A stretch of DNA of 64,000 nt. It comes from Mucilaginibacter sp. Bleaf8. GTDB lineage: Bacteria > Bacteroidota > Bacteroidia > Sphingobacteriales > Sphingobacteriaceae. The stretch spans positions 558,001-622,000 of the forward strand of contig NZ_JAHBBK010000001.1 of NCBI RefSeq assembly GCF_018390515.1. Reading direction: 5' to 3'. The notes beneath the pieces were generated by a model. The model searched no databases. It was not told the origin of the DNA and saw only the letters and a list, made by a program, of their open reading frames with translations. This document shows, one piece after another, positions 1-8,160 of the stretch (position 1 is the first letter of the stretch; each line of letters begins with the position of its first letter). Position numbers and translations under genes: made by a program.

Positions 1-171
1 TACAAAACGGTGCCCCAAAAAGGTTACCATATCCTTATTGTCTTTGGTGATGGTAATAGCCGTATAATAAGCGGGAAATATGGTGGATGTAATAACCAGG
101 TTATAAGCTGAATTGGCCCAATCAAACATGGCCCAGGCTTGTATAGTTTTCGGATTGTTTTTGCTATCCAT
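1..171 (-). CDS. MFS transporter, UMF1/Atg22-like, N-terminal fragment
   Basis: Only the first 57 codons are inside the window; the gene continues past base 1. The ATG lies at 171-169. The fragment opens with a short hydrophilic stretch and then AWAMFDWANSAYNLVI, followed by a hydrophobic helix. The DWANSAY motif at the first transmembrane helix is characteristic of the UMF1 branch of the major facilitator superfamily, related to vacuolar Atg22 permeases. The substrate cannot be judged from this piece. It is transcribed away from the next gene in the window only in the sense that both lie on the minus strand, separated by a strong hairpin, so they are probably independent units. Confidence 0.8.
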   Translation of the reverse strand, partial: MDSKNNPKTIQAWAMFDWANSAYNLVITSTIFPAYYTAITITKDNKDMVTFLGHRFV

Positions 172-274
172 GATATGGGCTAAGTTAGACAATTACTCGT
201 GATTGTTACAAACACCCTTATTATTAGCTTTTATATCCACCAAAGGCCCATCAAAATATTTTAGGTTCGTCAAC

Positions 275-308
275 AAAAAAGGCGCTTCTAAAATATAGAG
301 CGCCTTTT
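275..308 (-). terminator. Rho-independent terminator after the SDR gene
   Basis: The arms AAAAAGGCGCT and AGCGCCTTTT enclose an AT-rich loop. On the minus strand the stem ends in a T run, 25 bases past the stop codon of the SDR dehydrogenase. The A run on the other side means it could work in both directions. Confidence 0.8.
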
Positions 309-332
309 CATGTCATCAATTAAGGATAATGC

Positions 333-1214
333 TTAAATAGTCGGTGATCCACCAGTTACCTGGATAGTGGCACCAGTCATATAGCTCGAATCTTCAGAAG
401 CTAATAATACATAGCTTGCCGCCAGTTCTGCCGGTTGGCCTGCACGTTTTAATGGTACATCCTGACCGAATGATTTCACTTCTTCCGGACTCATGGTGGA
501 TGGTATAAGCGGTGTCCATATAGGGCCCGGTGCTACGCAGTTAACACGTATGCCTTTTTCGGCCCAAAGCTGCGCCATGCTCGATGTAAAGTTTTGTATT
601 GCTCCTTTGGTAGCAGCATAGGCAACCAAAGTTGGGCGTGGCTTATATGCATTTACCGATGTGGTGTTAATTACGGTGCTACCTGGTTTCAAGTGTTGTT
701 CTGCCTTTTTGCACAGATAAAACATTGGGTAAATGTTAGTTTTAAAAGTACGATCCCACTCCTCAGTTGATACTTCCTGTAATGATTCTCTTGACATCTG
801 GAATGCAGCATTGTTCACCAGAATATTTATCTCGCCAAATTCTGAGATTGCCGTATCAATTATGTTCTGACAGTGTTCCTCTTCCCGGATGTCACCAGAA
901 ACCAGCACCGCTTTACGGCCAGCTTTTTCAACGTACTTCGCTGTTTCGCGGGCATCTTCATGTTCGTCCAGGTAAGAGATCAGCACGTCGGCTCCTTCCC
1001 GTGCAAAGGCAATTGCTACCGCCCTGCCAATGCCCGAATCGCCACCGGTAATAATTGCCTTGCGCCCATTCAGCTTACCACTGCCTTTATAAGAGGTTTC
1101 GCCATGGTCTGCTTTCGGCTCCAGCTCGGCTTCTGTACCCGGTATATCCTGTTGCTGTTCGGGCAACTCTTCATTCGTGTATTTCTTTGTTGGGTCTTGA
1201 TTCGTTTCTGACAT
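333..1214 (-). CDS. SDR family oxidoreductase (general-stress dehydrogenase type)
   Basis: 293-residue classical-type short-chain dehydrogenase/reductase, probably cytoplasmic and NAD(P)-dependent. The nucleotide-binding TGGDSGIG is at residues 56-63, NNAA at 134-137, the catalytic Ser in INTTS near 186 and the YxxxK pair at Tyr199/Lys203. It has an extended hydrophilic N-terminus of about 45 residues rich in Glu, Gln and Pro, as in the YghA/YdaD/GS39 group of stress-induced SDRs, which is why the start at 1214 is preferred. The physiological substrate is not known for this group; glucose-dehydrogenase-like annotations are common but unproven. A clear terminator follows. No functional link to the flanking genes is visible. 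Confidence 0.9.
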   Translation of the reverse strand: MSETNQDPTKKYTNEELPEQQQDIPGTEAELEPKADHGETSYKGSGKLNGRKAIITGGDSGIGRAVAIAFAREGADVLISYLDEHEDARETAKYVEKAGRKAVLVSGDIREEEHCQNIIDTAISEFGEINILVNNAAFQMSRESLQEVSTEEWDRTFKTNIYPMFYLCKKAEQHLKPGSTVINTTSVNAYKPRPTLVAYAATKGAIQNFTSSMAQLWAEKGIRVNCVAPGPIWTPLIPSTMSPEEVKSFGQDVPLKRAGQPAELAASYVLLASEDSSYMTGATIQVTGGSPTI

Positions 1215-1385
1215 GTTCCCTGTTCTTAATAGTTAATAAATTAAATCACTCTTAGTATTAACAGATTTAAAACAAATGGTTTACACTTTTTGAGAATAGT
1301 TGGACATTTGAAAGAGTTAAGCGGTTTCACAAACATTATATCACAACAGCTGTATATCCGCTAATACTTGACAACAAAAGCTGCC

Positions 1386-1417
1386 GTTTACGTTAATACT
1401 ATATATTTTATATTTGC
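1386..1417 (+). promoter_or_regulatory. Bacteroidota-type promoter for the PAS kinase gene
   Basis: A perfect TAnnTTTG -7 element (TATATTTGC) is at 1409-1417. A weak -33-like GTTTA is about 19 bases upstream. The kinase start codon follows 28 bases later. Confidence 0.6.
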
Positions 1418-1444
1418 GCCGACATTACCATATCACTCCAAGCC

Positions 1445-3025
1445 ATGCTACCAGAAGGAAACGATCACGAGCTTAATATTTATGCAACGGGCGAAATGGC
1501 CGACCGGATTCGTTCGCATGCATGGGCATCAAGCCCGGTTGGTCCTGTTTCTGCATGGCCGCTCAACCTGCTCAATAGCGTAAACCTCATTCTGGATTCC
1601 GGTTTCCCGATGCTGATCTGGTGGGGATCCGAAAAGATCCAGTTTTACAATGATGCTTACAGGCAAATACTTGGTTCCGGGCCTGGTGGTAAGCATCCCA
1701 AAACATTAGGCCAAAAAGGCGAAACCGCCTGGATTGAGGTTTGGCCGGTTATTGGTCCGCTTATAGATAAGGTATTTGAAACCGGCAAAGCGGTATACCA
1801 GGAAGATGTATTGATTCCTATTTATCGCAACGGCCAGCTGGATGACGTGTATTGGACATTTAGCTACAACCCAATCAGAGGTGTTGGCGGCAAAACCGAG
1901 GGTATATTAGTGGTTTGTAATGAAACCACACACAAGTACCAGTTGATGCAGGAAAATGAACAGCGATTACAGCACATCTTGGATACCATGGCTGAAGGTG
2001 TGGTGATGACAAATAACGACGGCAAAGTGGTATATGCCAATCGCATGGCGCGAAAAATAATGGGCTACTCTGATGAAGAAATAAAAGCCCGTACTTATAA
2101 TGATAGCAAGTGGCAAAACCAACGCATCAGCGGCGAACCACTACCCTATGATGAGCACCCTGTTGCTATAACGTTGGCTACTAAGAAGCCGGTTTACGAT
2201 GAGGAAATAGCAATCCATCCGCCAAATGGCGAACGCTTTTATGTATCCATAAGCGCTGCACCGCAATTTGATGCAGCAGGCCAGTTAACCGGATGTATAG
2301 CTACCTTTACTGATGTTACCAATCGGGTTAAGCTGATGCAGCAAAAAGATGATTTCATCAGCGTTGCCAGCCACGAGCTAAAAACACCAATCACCAGCCT
2401 CAAAGCCAGTTTGCAATTGATGGATAAAATGAAAGACCATCCATCAAAAGAAATGCTGCCTAAACTTATTATGCAGTCACGCAAAAGCATACAACGTGTA
2501 AGCACACTGATAGACGACCTGTTAAATGTAAGCCGTTTTCAGCAGGCAGAAGTAAATCTTAATAAAACCACTTTTGTTTTATCGCAGCTGCTCAACACGA
2601 TTTGTAACCCTATCAGCATTATTGGTAAACAAAAAGTGAAAATTACGGGCGACTTGAACTTGAAAGTGCATGCTGATGAGCACCGTATTGATCAGGTGGT
2701 TACCAATCTGGTGAATAATGCTTTAAAGTATGCGCCCGAGTCGTTAGCCATTACCCTATCCATTGAGCAGGTTGGCAACATGGCCAAGGTTTGCGTTATT
2801 GATTACGGGCCGGGCATACCACAGGAAAAGACTCCGCATTTATTTGGCCGTTATTACCGTGCCGAAGGTTCGGGCAGCCATGTATCGGGCCTGGGGCTTG
2901 GTCTTTATATCAGTGCCGAAATCATTAAACGACACGGTGGCGAAATTGGTGTGAAAAGCGAGTTAGGTAGGGGCAGTACATTTTGGTTTACCTTGCCTAT
3001 TGACGGTAACGAAATCGTTAAATAA
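1445..3025 (+). CDS. PAS-domain sensor histidine kinase
   Basis: 526 residues with no signal peptide or membrane helix, so a cytoplasmic sensor. A first PAS-like region spans about residues 20-160 (WPLNLLNSVNLILDSGFPMLIWWG opening, a form common in multi-PAS Bacteroidota kinases; motif given only in part here as SGFPMLIWWG). A second PAS follows at about 172-290. HisKA carries the phospho-acceptor His310 in VASHELKTP. The ATPase domain shows the N box around Asn421-Asn425, G1 as DYGPGIP at 453-459 and G2 as GLGLGL at 482-487, so it should be catalytically competent. No response regulator gene is adjacent, so it is an orphan kinase here. A YjbQ gene starts 13 bases downstream and is probably co-transcribed. 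Confidence 0.93.
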   Translation: MLPEGNDHELNIYATGEMADRIRSHAWASSPVGPVSAWPLNLLNSVNLILDSGFPMLIWWGSEKIQFYNDAYRQILGSGPGGKHPKTLGQKGETAWIEVWPVIGPLIDKVFETGKAVYQEDVLIPIYRNGQLDDVYWTFSYNPIRGVGGKTEGILVVCNETTHKYQLMQENEQRLQHILDTMAEGVVMTNNDGKVVYANRMARKIMGYSDEEIKARTYNDSKWQNQRISGEPLPYDEHPVAITLATKKPVYDEEIAIHPPNGERFYVSISAAPQFDAAGQLTGCIATFTDVTNRVKLMQQKDDFISVASHELKTPITSLKASLQLMDKMKDHPSKEMLPKLIMQSRKSIQRVSTLIDDLLNVSRFQQAEVNLNKTTFVLSQLLNTICNPISIIGKQKVKITGDLNLKVHADEHRIDQVVTNLVNNALKYAPESLAITLSIEQVGNMAKVCVIDYGPGIPQEKTPHLFGRYYRAEGSGSHVSGLGLGLYISAEIIKRHGGEIGVKSELGRGSTFWFTLPIDGNEIVK

Positions 3026-3038
3026 TTAGCATAGTGAT

Positions 3039-3461
3039 ATGAGGTTTATGCAGCAACAACTACAGCTTAGGGCAAGGTCAAGAGGCTTTCATTTGATAAC
3101 AACTGAGATATTACAGGCTTTGCCGCAATTAAGTGAATTTAAAATGGGCATGTGCCAAATATTCATTCAGCATACATCGGCCTCGCTTACCATCAATGAA
3201 AATGCAGACCCAACGGTGCGTAAAGATTTTGAGATGTACTTTAGCAAAGCCGTACCGGAAAATGATCCTGATTATTTGCATGATGACGAAGGCCCGGACG
3301 ATATGCCTGCTCACTTGAAAGCTGCTATGCTGGGCACTTCTGTACTCATTCCTGTGCGCAATGGCCGGCTGGCTTTAGGTACATGGCAGGGTATTTACCT
3401 GTGTGAGCATCGCAATTATGGCGGCAATCGCAACATCATGATTACCGCCTGGGGCGAATGA
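3039..3461 (+). CDS. YjbQ family protein (secondary thiamine-phosphate synthase type)
   Basis: 140 residues, the normal length of the YjbQ/UPF0047 family. Family motifs are all visible: HTSASLTINENADP at about 46-59, HDDEGPDDMPAHLK at about 81-94 and GTWQGIYLCEHR near 118-129. The conserved His and Glu residues form the site proposed to give weak thiamine-phosphate synthase activity; the true cellular role is unsettled. Either the ATG at 3039 or the one at 3048 could be used. It sits 13 bases after the kinase gene and is convergent with the GNAT gene that ends 9 bases further on. Confidence 0.9.
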   Translation: MRFMQQQLQLRARSRGFHLITTEILQALPQLSEFKMGMCQIFIQHTSASLTINENADPTVRKDFEMYFSKAVPENDPDYLHDDEGPDDMPAHLKAAMLGTSVLIPVRNGRLALGTWQGIYLCEHRNYGGNRNIMITAWGE

Positions 3462-3469
3462 AGTATGCA

Positions 3470-3772
3470 CTAATCAGTTGTAGGTTGTTCAATAAGTAAA
3501 CGATTCCATTCGGGATGGCGTTTCAGAAACAGCTGCACGTAGCTACATAAAGGTACAAGTATCAGATGGTTTGCTTCAAGGTAGTTTAGCGTTTTTTCAA
3601 CAATAGCTTCGGCAACACCCTTCCCTTTCAACGCCACATGCACTTCCGTATGTATCAAATACACCTTATTGCCTTTTTGTTTGTAATCAATAAAAGCACG
3701 ATACCCATCTACAAACAACTCGAATTTATGAACAGGCTGATTATTGATCAGCTCAAGATTTTCATACTTCAT
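3470..3772 (-). CDS. GNAT-fold N-acetyltransferase, YjdJ-like (Acetyltransf_CG)
   Basis: 100-residue single-domain protein of the small YidJ/YjdJ class. The acetyl-CoA loop is visible as HTEVHVALKGKGVAEAIVEK at about 40-59, with the diagnostic G-K-G in place of the longer RGxGxG loop of classical GNATs. The C-terminal LVPLCSYVQLFLKRHPEW is the conserved end of this family. The substrate is unknown. It is 25 bases upstream of the hydrolase/dioxygenase stop codons on the same strand but transcribed after them, so it may be the last gene of that operon. Confidence 0.85.
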   Translation of the reverse strand: MKYENLELINNQPVHKFELFVDGYRAFIDYKQKGNKVYLIHTEVHVALKGKGVAEAIVEKTLNYLEANHLILVPLCSYVQLFLKRHPEWNRLLIEQPTTD

Positions 3773-3797
3773 AATAAAACAATGTTTTAACGCTTAA

Positions 3798-4436
3798 TCA
3801 CAAATTAGCCTGCTTAACAAAAATTAATTCATTTGCCAGCTTGATCTCATCATAGGTGATGGTATGAGGCCGTCCGGCATATACTTTAAGGGTTACCTCT
3901 GCTCCTTGCGCTTGCAAAGCTGCTACGCTTTCTTCTACCCTGCTCAGCGGCACGTGTGCATCCGGGTCGCCAGTGGTAATGAGTAACGGTGTACCGGATA
4001 GGTTTCCGTTATAACGGCTCATATCTAATTGCTTGCCAATTAAGCCACCTGTAAAAGCTACCGCACCGGCATAGCGTTGTGCATGACGGGCAATAAACTC
4101 CAGCGTTAAACATGCTCCTTGCGAAAATCCGGCAAAGTAGATTTGTTCGGCAGCAATGCCATCTGCAATAGCTTCATCAACTGTTTCCTTGATCGTTTGC
4201 AAAGCCGAATCGAGCGCAGGCTGGTTTTGTACATCCGGTGCCATAAAGCTGTACGGATACCAGCTTTGGTTACTTGCCTGTGGTGCATACAGTGCCATAT
4301 CGCCCGCGTTTAATTCCTGAGCCAGACTCAGAATATTCTGAGCCGTTCCGCCACGACCATGAATCAGTATTAACGTAGCCTTAGCTTCATGAGCCGGTTT
4401 CCCGGCTTTAAAGATTTGTTTTTGATGTGTATACAT
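3798..4436 (-). CDS. Phospholipase/carboxylesterase-type alpha/beta hydrolase (MhqD-like)
   Basis: 212-residue cytoplasmic serine hydrolase. The oxyanion-side motif LILIHGRGG is at about 21-29, the nucleophile elbow GFSQGA near 103-108, the Asp in GDPDAHVP near 157-164 and the His in GRPHTI near 190-195, a full Ser-Asp-His triad. The family (Abhydrolase_2) includes MhqD, which is encoded next to a ring-cleaving dioxygenase in Firmicutes quinone/hydroquinone resistance operons. Here too it lies 3 bases downstream of a VOC dioxygenase, which supports the same role. A generic esterase is the alternative. Confidence 0.87.
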   Translation of the reverse strand: MYTHQKQIFKAGKPAHEAKATLILIHGRGGTAQNILSLAQELNAGDMALYAPQASNQSWYPYSFMAPDVQNQPALDSALQTIKETVDEAIADGIAAEQIYFAGFSQGACLTLEFIARHAQRYAGAVAFTGGLIGKQLDMSRYNGNLSGTPLLITTGDPDAHVPLSRVEESVAALQAQGAEVTLKVYAGRPHTITYDEIKLANELIFVKQANL

Positions 4437-4439
4437 GGT

Positions 4440-5375
4440 TTAAGCCAATTTAGGTAAAGTAGTTTCCAAACTACTACGGTACTCTTCATATTGCGGAGGC
4501 AACATCAAGCCACTACCTAATCTCTCAACAGGTTCATCTACGGCAAAGCCAGGATTATCGGTAGCCAATTCAAACAGAACACCGCCTGGTTCACGGAAGT
4601 ATAAAGAGTAAAAATAATTACGGTCTATTTTGTCTGTAATGTTCAAACCTAATGCCGCTATTTTTTCCCTGTACTGCATTAATGCCTCTTCATTTTTTAC
4701 CCTGAATGCCACGTGATGTACCGAACCGCCTGCTACATGCCCGGGTTTTTCACCGGGCACTTCCACTAAATCGATGATGTTGGCGTTTTCAACCGTATCC
4801 GTTACGAAGCGGTAGCGGTTAACGTGCTGCTCCAGCAAGCGATAGCCAAATACACTGGTTAAAATATCGGCTGTGGGTTGCAATTTGTTGGTAGTAATTG
4901 TTACGTTATAAAAACCACGTGTTGCGTTTTCTGCTGTTATTTCTTCTGTTTCCCAAGGCAGGCGTACATCTGCTGTTTCTGATGCTATCAGCTCAAGCTT
5001 TAATCCGTCGGGATCCAAAAACGTTAAGTAAGGCCTGCCAAACTTTTCGGCCACTTTATTATAAACCACGTTATGCTTTTCAAACCGGTTCAGCCAAAAA
5101 TCGAAGCTGTTCTCCGGAACAGAGTAACCTATTTCCGTTGCCTGGCGGGAACCTCTGCGACCAGTCATGATATTTTGCCAGGGAAAGAAGGTAAGTATGG
5201 TACCGGGAGTACCTTCTTTATCGCCATAATACAGGTGATAGGTTTCCGGGTCATCAAAGTTCACTGTTTTTTTAACCAGACGAAGGCCTAATATTTTAGT
5301 ATAAAAATTATAGTTGCGTTGGGCATTGCCGGCAATGGCCGTGATATGATGTATGCCGTTTACTGTATTTTCCAT
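4440..5375 (-). CDS. VOC-family ring-cleaving dioxygenase (MhqO-like)
   Basis: 311 residues in two VOC (glyoxalase-fold) modules. The first metal ligand is in GIHHITAIAG (His9/His10), the second in VHHVAFRV near 222-229 and the Glu ligand in LFELATDNPGF near 276. These three residues form the Fe(II) facial triad of hydroquinone- or catechol-type extradiol dioxygenases. The arrangement and the adjacent MhqD-like hydrolase match the MhqO/MhqD pair that detoxifies quinones and hydroquinones. It is the first gene of the minus-strand unit and has a good promoter match upstream. No MarR/MhqR regulator gene is nearby, so control may differ from the Firmicutes system. Confidence 0.88.
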   Translation of the reverse strand: MENTVNGIHHITAIAGNAQRNYNFYTKILGLRLVKKTVNFDDPETYHLYYGDKEGTPGTILTFFPWQNIMTGRRGSRQATEIGYSVPENSFDFWLNRFEKHNVVYNKVAEKFGRPYLTFLDPDGLKLELIASETADVRLPWETEEITAENATRGFYNVTITTNKLQPTADILTSVFGYRLLEQHVNRYRFVTDTVENANIIDLVEVPGEKPGHVAGGSVHHVAFRVKNEEALMQYREKIAALGLNITDKIDRNYFYSLYFREPGGVLFELATDNPGFAVDEPVERLGSGLMLPPQYEEYRSSLETTLPKLA

Positions 5376-5422
5376 GATTATAATGTTTAGTTGTTTTATG
5401 TAATTGTTGATTGATTACATCA

Positions 5423-5450
5423 CAAAGGTAAAGTGACGGCGGCCCGCAAA
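5423..5450 (-). promoter_or_regulatory. Promoter of the dioxygenase/hydrolase unit
   Basis: On the minus strand a perfect -7 element TACCTTTG lies at 5430-5423. TTTG at 5450-5447 could be the -33 element; the 16-base spacer is slightly short. The dioxygenase ATG is 48 bases downstream. Confidence 0.55.
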
Positions 5451-5607
5451 ACTTAATGTATGATAAGAAATGCAATTTACAGTTTGTACAGGCTAATAGC
5501 TGGACAAACATGGTAGACATTTAACAAACTATAGTATTTAATTGCCGTTGAAATACTTGGTAGTGCAAAATTTTTAACTTCGTGATGGCTACAGGCCAGG
5601 GAATTTT

Positions 5608-7551
5608 ATGAGAAGAATATTTACCTTTTTGTTAAGTATAGTATTGTATACCAGTATGGCATTCGGACAAGTTGAGGTGGCACCATGGGGAAACATAACC
5701 GGCATACGCAATCATGGTCAGTTATACCGGTTCGAAACCAGCTTACAATATATCAAAAATGATGGCAAGCAAACCCTTGCAACCGACAGGGAAAGACAAC
5801 GACCTAAATATCGCCGCAACGGTGCTGCTCAAATTATCAACACCAATCTGGATAGCTTATATTTTGAAGAAACCATCAACAATGCAGGCGATGGCCAGGC
5901 CACAGTTAAGCTCTCGTTAACCTCGCATGCCGACACCAACCTGACTGGGGCATATTTTGTGGTTACACTCCCCTATGTGCCTAATAACGATACTCTCCAG
6001 TTAATTGGCGGTAAAACGATCGACCTGACTGCATTAACCACTAAACCGGTGCAAGAGACAGCCAGCATTGCAGCACAAGGCATTGAGTTTACATCACCAG
6101 GGCTAAAACTCAAGATAGCCAACAACGGCACTGATGATATTATTATACGCAAGGATTGGATCTATGGCATTGAAAAGACCCTTGTTTACTTCCCTGTTTC
6201 TACAAAAAGCATAAAAAAGTATGAATCCATAAGCAAAACTTACTACCTACAGGCATCTGGTCCGATAGATACAGATCCCGTTCATTTGAGCCTGAATACA
6301 GCACAACAGGGCCGCAAGTTTGATGGGTTTGGTGGAAACTTCCGCTTGCAAAACCCGGTTACAGATCCGCAGGTGATTGACTATAGTTTGGCTAACCTGC
6401 GCGTAGCATGGGCTCGTGCCGAAATGCCCTGGCGCTTGTGGCAACCCGACTTGAGCATTGATCCAATTAAAGAAGCAAAAGCCGGAAGGTTGGCTCCGCA
6501 GGTTGCACAAGCTATGCAAATGGTACAGCGGTTGGGCAAGTTGAATATACCTGTCATACTATCTGCCTGGTACGCACCGGATTGGGCAATTGTTGGCAAG
6601 GCCAACCTACAGCCCGTAAATGGCATCTGGGGAAACCCGCTTAATCCTGAGCAAATGCAGCGCATCTACCAATCCATAACCGATTACATTCTTTACCTGA
6701 AAGATGCATATGGCGTAGAAGCCGCATTCTTTTCGTTCAACGAATCGGATTTGGGTATCAATATACGGATGACGGCGCAGGAACATGCTGATTTTATTAA
6801 AGGGCTGGGCGCTTATTTCGCATCTAAAAAATTAAAAACCAAGTTATTGTTAGGCGATAATTCGGATGCCACAACCTTCAACTTTTTAAGCGCAGCAATG
6901 GCTGATGCAGAAGCGCGTAAATATATTGGTGCTATATCCTTCCACTCCTGGCGTGGATGGGATGACGCTACCCTGCAAAAGTGGGCCGATGCAGCTACAC
7001 AATTGCAGGTGCCCCTGGTAGTTGGCGAAGGTAGTATTGATGCATCTGCCTGGCAGTACCCAGCTATTTTTATGGAACCAACCTACGCACGCGAAGAAAT
7101 TAACTTGTACACCCGCCTGCTTGCTATATGCCAGCCGGTATCCATACTACAGTGGCAGCTTACTGCCGATTACTCGCCGCTTGCCGGGGGTGGTATTTTT
7201 GGCGACAATGGTACACTACGGCCTACACAACGTTTTTGGAACCTCAAACAACTTGCCTCTACGCCAGCCGGATTGTATGCAATGCCCATTACTTGGGATC
7301 AGGAAGATGTATCCGTAGCGGCGTTAGGTGATAATAGCAAAGGTATTTATACCATACACATGGTAAATAACGGCGCAAGCCGTAAAGTGGTGCTCAACGG
7401 CTTACCGGCTAAAGTACAAGCACTGCGTTTATATATCACTAATCAGCAGCAGTCCTTCCAAAATATGGGGCTACAAAAAGTGGCGGGCGGTAAATTGGAC
7501 TTTGACCTTCCCGCAGAAGGCTATCTTACCCTCGTCAGCGAAACGCGTTAA
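5608..7551 (+). CDS. Secreted clan GH-A glycoside hydrolase (GH30-like)
   Basis: 647 residues. A signal peptide (MRRIFTFLLSIVLYTSMAFG, cleavage before Gln) sends it to the periplasm or surface. A beta-rich N-terminal region (about 25-225) is followed by a TIM barrel (about 230-530) and a beta-sandwich end (about 540-647). The barrel opens with GFGGNFRL, like the GxGG start of GH30 enzymes. Glu379 in FSFNESD fits the acid/base at the end of strand 4, and Glu474 in VVGEGS fits the strand-7 nucleophile, as in clan GH-A. Family assignment beyond GH30-like is uncertain and the substrate is unknown. It is divergent from the dioxygenase unit and is followed by a long hairpin. Confidence 0.75.
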   Translation: MRRIFTFLLSIVLYTSMAFGQVEVAPWGNITGIRNHGQLYRFETSLQYIKNDGKQTLATDRERQRPKYRRNGAAQIINTNLDSLYFEETINNAGDGQATVKLSLTSHADTNLTGAYFVVTLPYVPNNDTLQLIGGKTIDLTALTTKPVQETASIAAQGIEFTSPGLKLKIANNGTDDIIIRKDWIYGIEKTLVYFPVSTKSIKKYESISKTYYLQASGPIDTDPVHLSLNTAQQGRKFDGFGGNFRLQNPVTDPQVIDYSLANLRVAWARAEMPWRLWQPDLSIDPIKEAKAGRLAPQVAQAMQMVQRLGKLNIPVILSAWYAPDWAIVGKANLQPVNGIWGNPLNPEQMQRIYQSITDYILYLKDAYGVEAAFFSFNESDLGINIRMTAQEHADFIKGLGAYFASKKLKTKLLLGDNSDATTFNFLSAAMADAEARKYIGAISFHSWRGWDDATLQKWADAATQLQVPLVVGEGSIDASAWQYPAIFMEPTYAREEINLYTRLLAICQPVSILQWQLTADYSPLAGGGIFGDNGTLRPTQRFWNLKQLASTPAGLYAMPITWDQEDVSVAALGDNSKGIYTIHMVNNGASRKVVLNGLPAKVQALRLYITNQQQSFQNMGLQKVAGGKLDFDLPAEGYLTLVSETR

Positions 7552-7566
7552 GTAAAAACATTTTAC

Positions 7567-7601
7567 AGCTAAATAAAGTATTACCTATACTTTATTTAGC
7601 T
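7567..7601 (+). terminator. Long AT-rich hairpin between the glycosidase and a small membrane gene
   Basis: Perfect 14-bp arms AGCTAAATAAAGTA (7567-7580) and TACTTTATTTAGCT (7588-7601) flank a 7-base loop. It follows the glycosidase stop by 15 bases, so it may be a terminator, but there is no T run after it. It ends one base before the ATG of the next gene and could instead mask that start. Confidence 0.6.
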
Positions 7602-7602
7602 T

Positions 7603-7827
7603 ATGAGAAAGTATACGGGCGTAATCCTGATTTTGATTGGAATTATCATCATCATATGGTCGAGGTTAACATACAACGATAGCGAAAAGCTGATTGACGG
7701 GAACGCCGTGCAAAATTACGCTACCCGCCAGCGCTCAATCAACTGGCCTCCATATTTAGGTGGTATACTTGTCATCGCCGGCATCATGGTTTCGGTAACC
7801 GGTAAAAAGGATCATACGATTAAATAA
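7603..7827 (+). CDS. Small two-helix membrane protein of unknown function
   Basis: 74 residues. A first hydrophobic helix occupies about residues 5-22 (VILILIGIIIIIWS). A polar loop of about 25 residues follows, with a second helix near 50-66 after the WPPYLGG motif, and a short charged tail GKKDHTIK. The Trp-Pro-Pro-Tyr and the flanking glycines look like a conserved family of small inner-membrane proteins in Bacteroidota, but I do not recognise a function. The ATG is directly behind a 14-bp hairpin, which may limit translation from a read-through transcript. Confidence 0.7.
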   Translation: MRKYTGVILILIGIIIIIWSRLTYNDSEKLIDGNAVQNYATRQRSINWPPYLGGILVIAGIMVSVTGKKDHTIK

Positions 7828-8160
7828 GTAGTTATCAACTTTATACAGATAATAAAACCCAATTTAAAATCTGGCTGTTGCACCTTTTATATTAAATTGA
7901 ATGGGGAATTTTAACTGCATTACTTCCCCATTCTGTCTCACTATCTCCACATAAATAATCTGATCTTTTCGCATTAAATCGCGTACAAAAGTTTATATGG
8001 CCTCCTTTATTGGTTAAAGGGCATATTAAATCTTTGATTAAATCATTAAACCATTCGGCAATGTTTTTGTCTGATATCATCCAAAGAATGGTAACTTTGC
8101 CGTCCCCTAACTATTAATTTAAACTATTGATTAAGCCTGCCTTAGTGGGCGCTTTATATA
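7828..8160. other. Gene-free interval upstream of the MFS gene
   Basis: 333 bases. The only thing I can support here is the promoter listed at 8066-8100. A 62-codon minus-strand reading frame at 7892-8080 has no recognisable features and is not called. Confidence 0.5.
8066..8100 (+). promoter_or_regulatory. Promoter of the MFS transporter gene
   Basis: TTTG at 8066-8069 and a perfect TAACTTTG at 8092-8099 are separated by 22 bases, a good match to the Bacteroidota -33/-7 pattern. The start codon is 61 bases downstream. Confidence 0.65.

Noticed and set aside
3048..3461. Shorter start for the YjbQ gene
   Set aside because: The second ATG at 3048 would also fit the family; the first is kept because nothing decides between them.
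7892..8080. 62-codon minus-strand frame upstream of the MFS gene
   Set aside because: It has no signal peptide, membrane helix or recognisable motif, no promoter on that strand, and it covers the region containing the promoter of the MFS gene.
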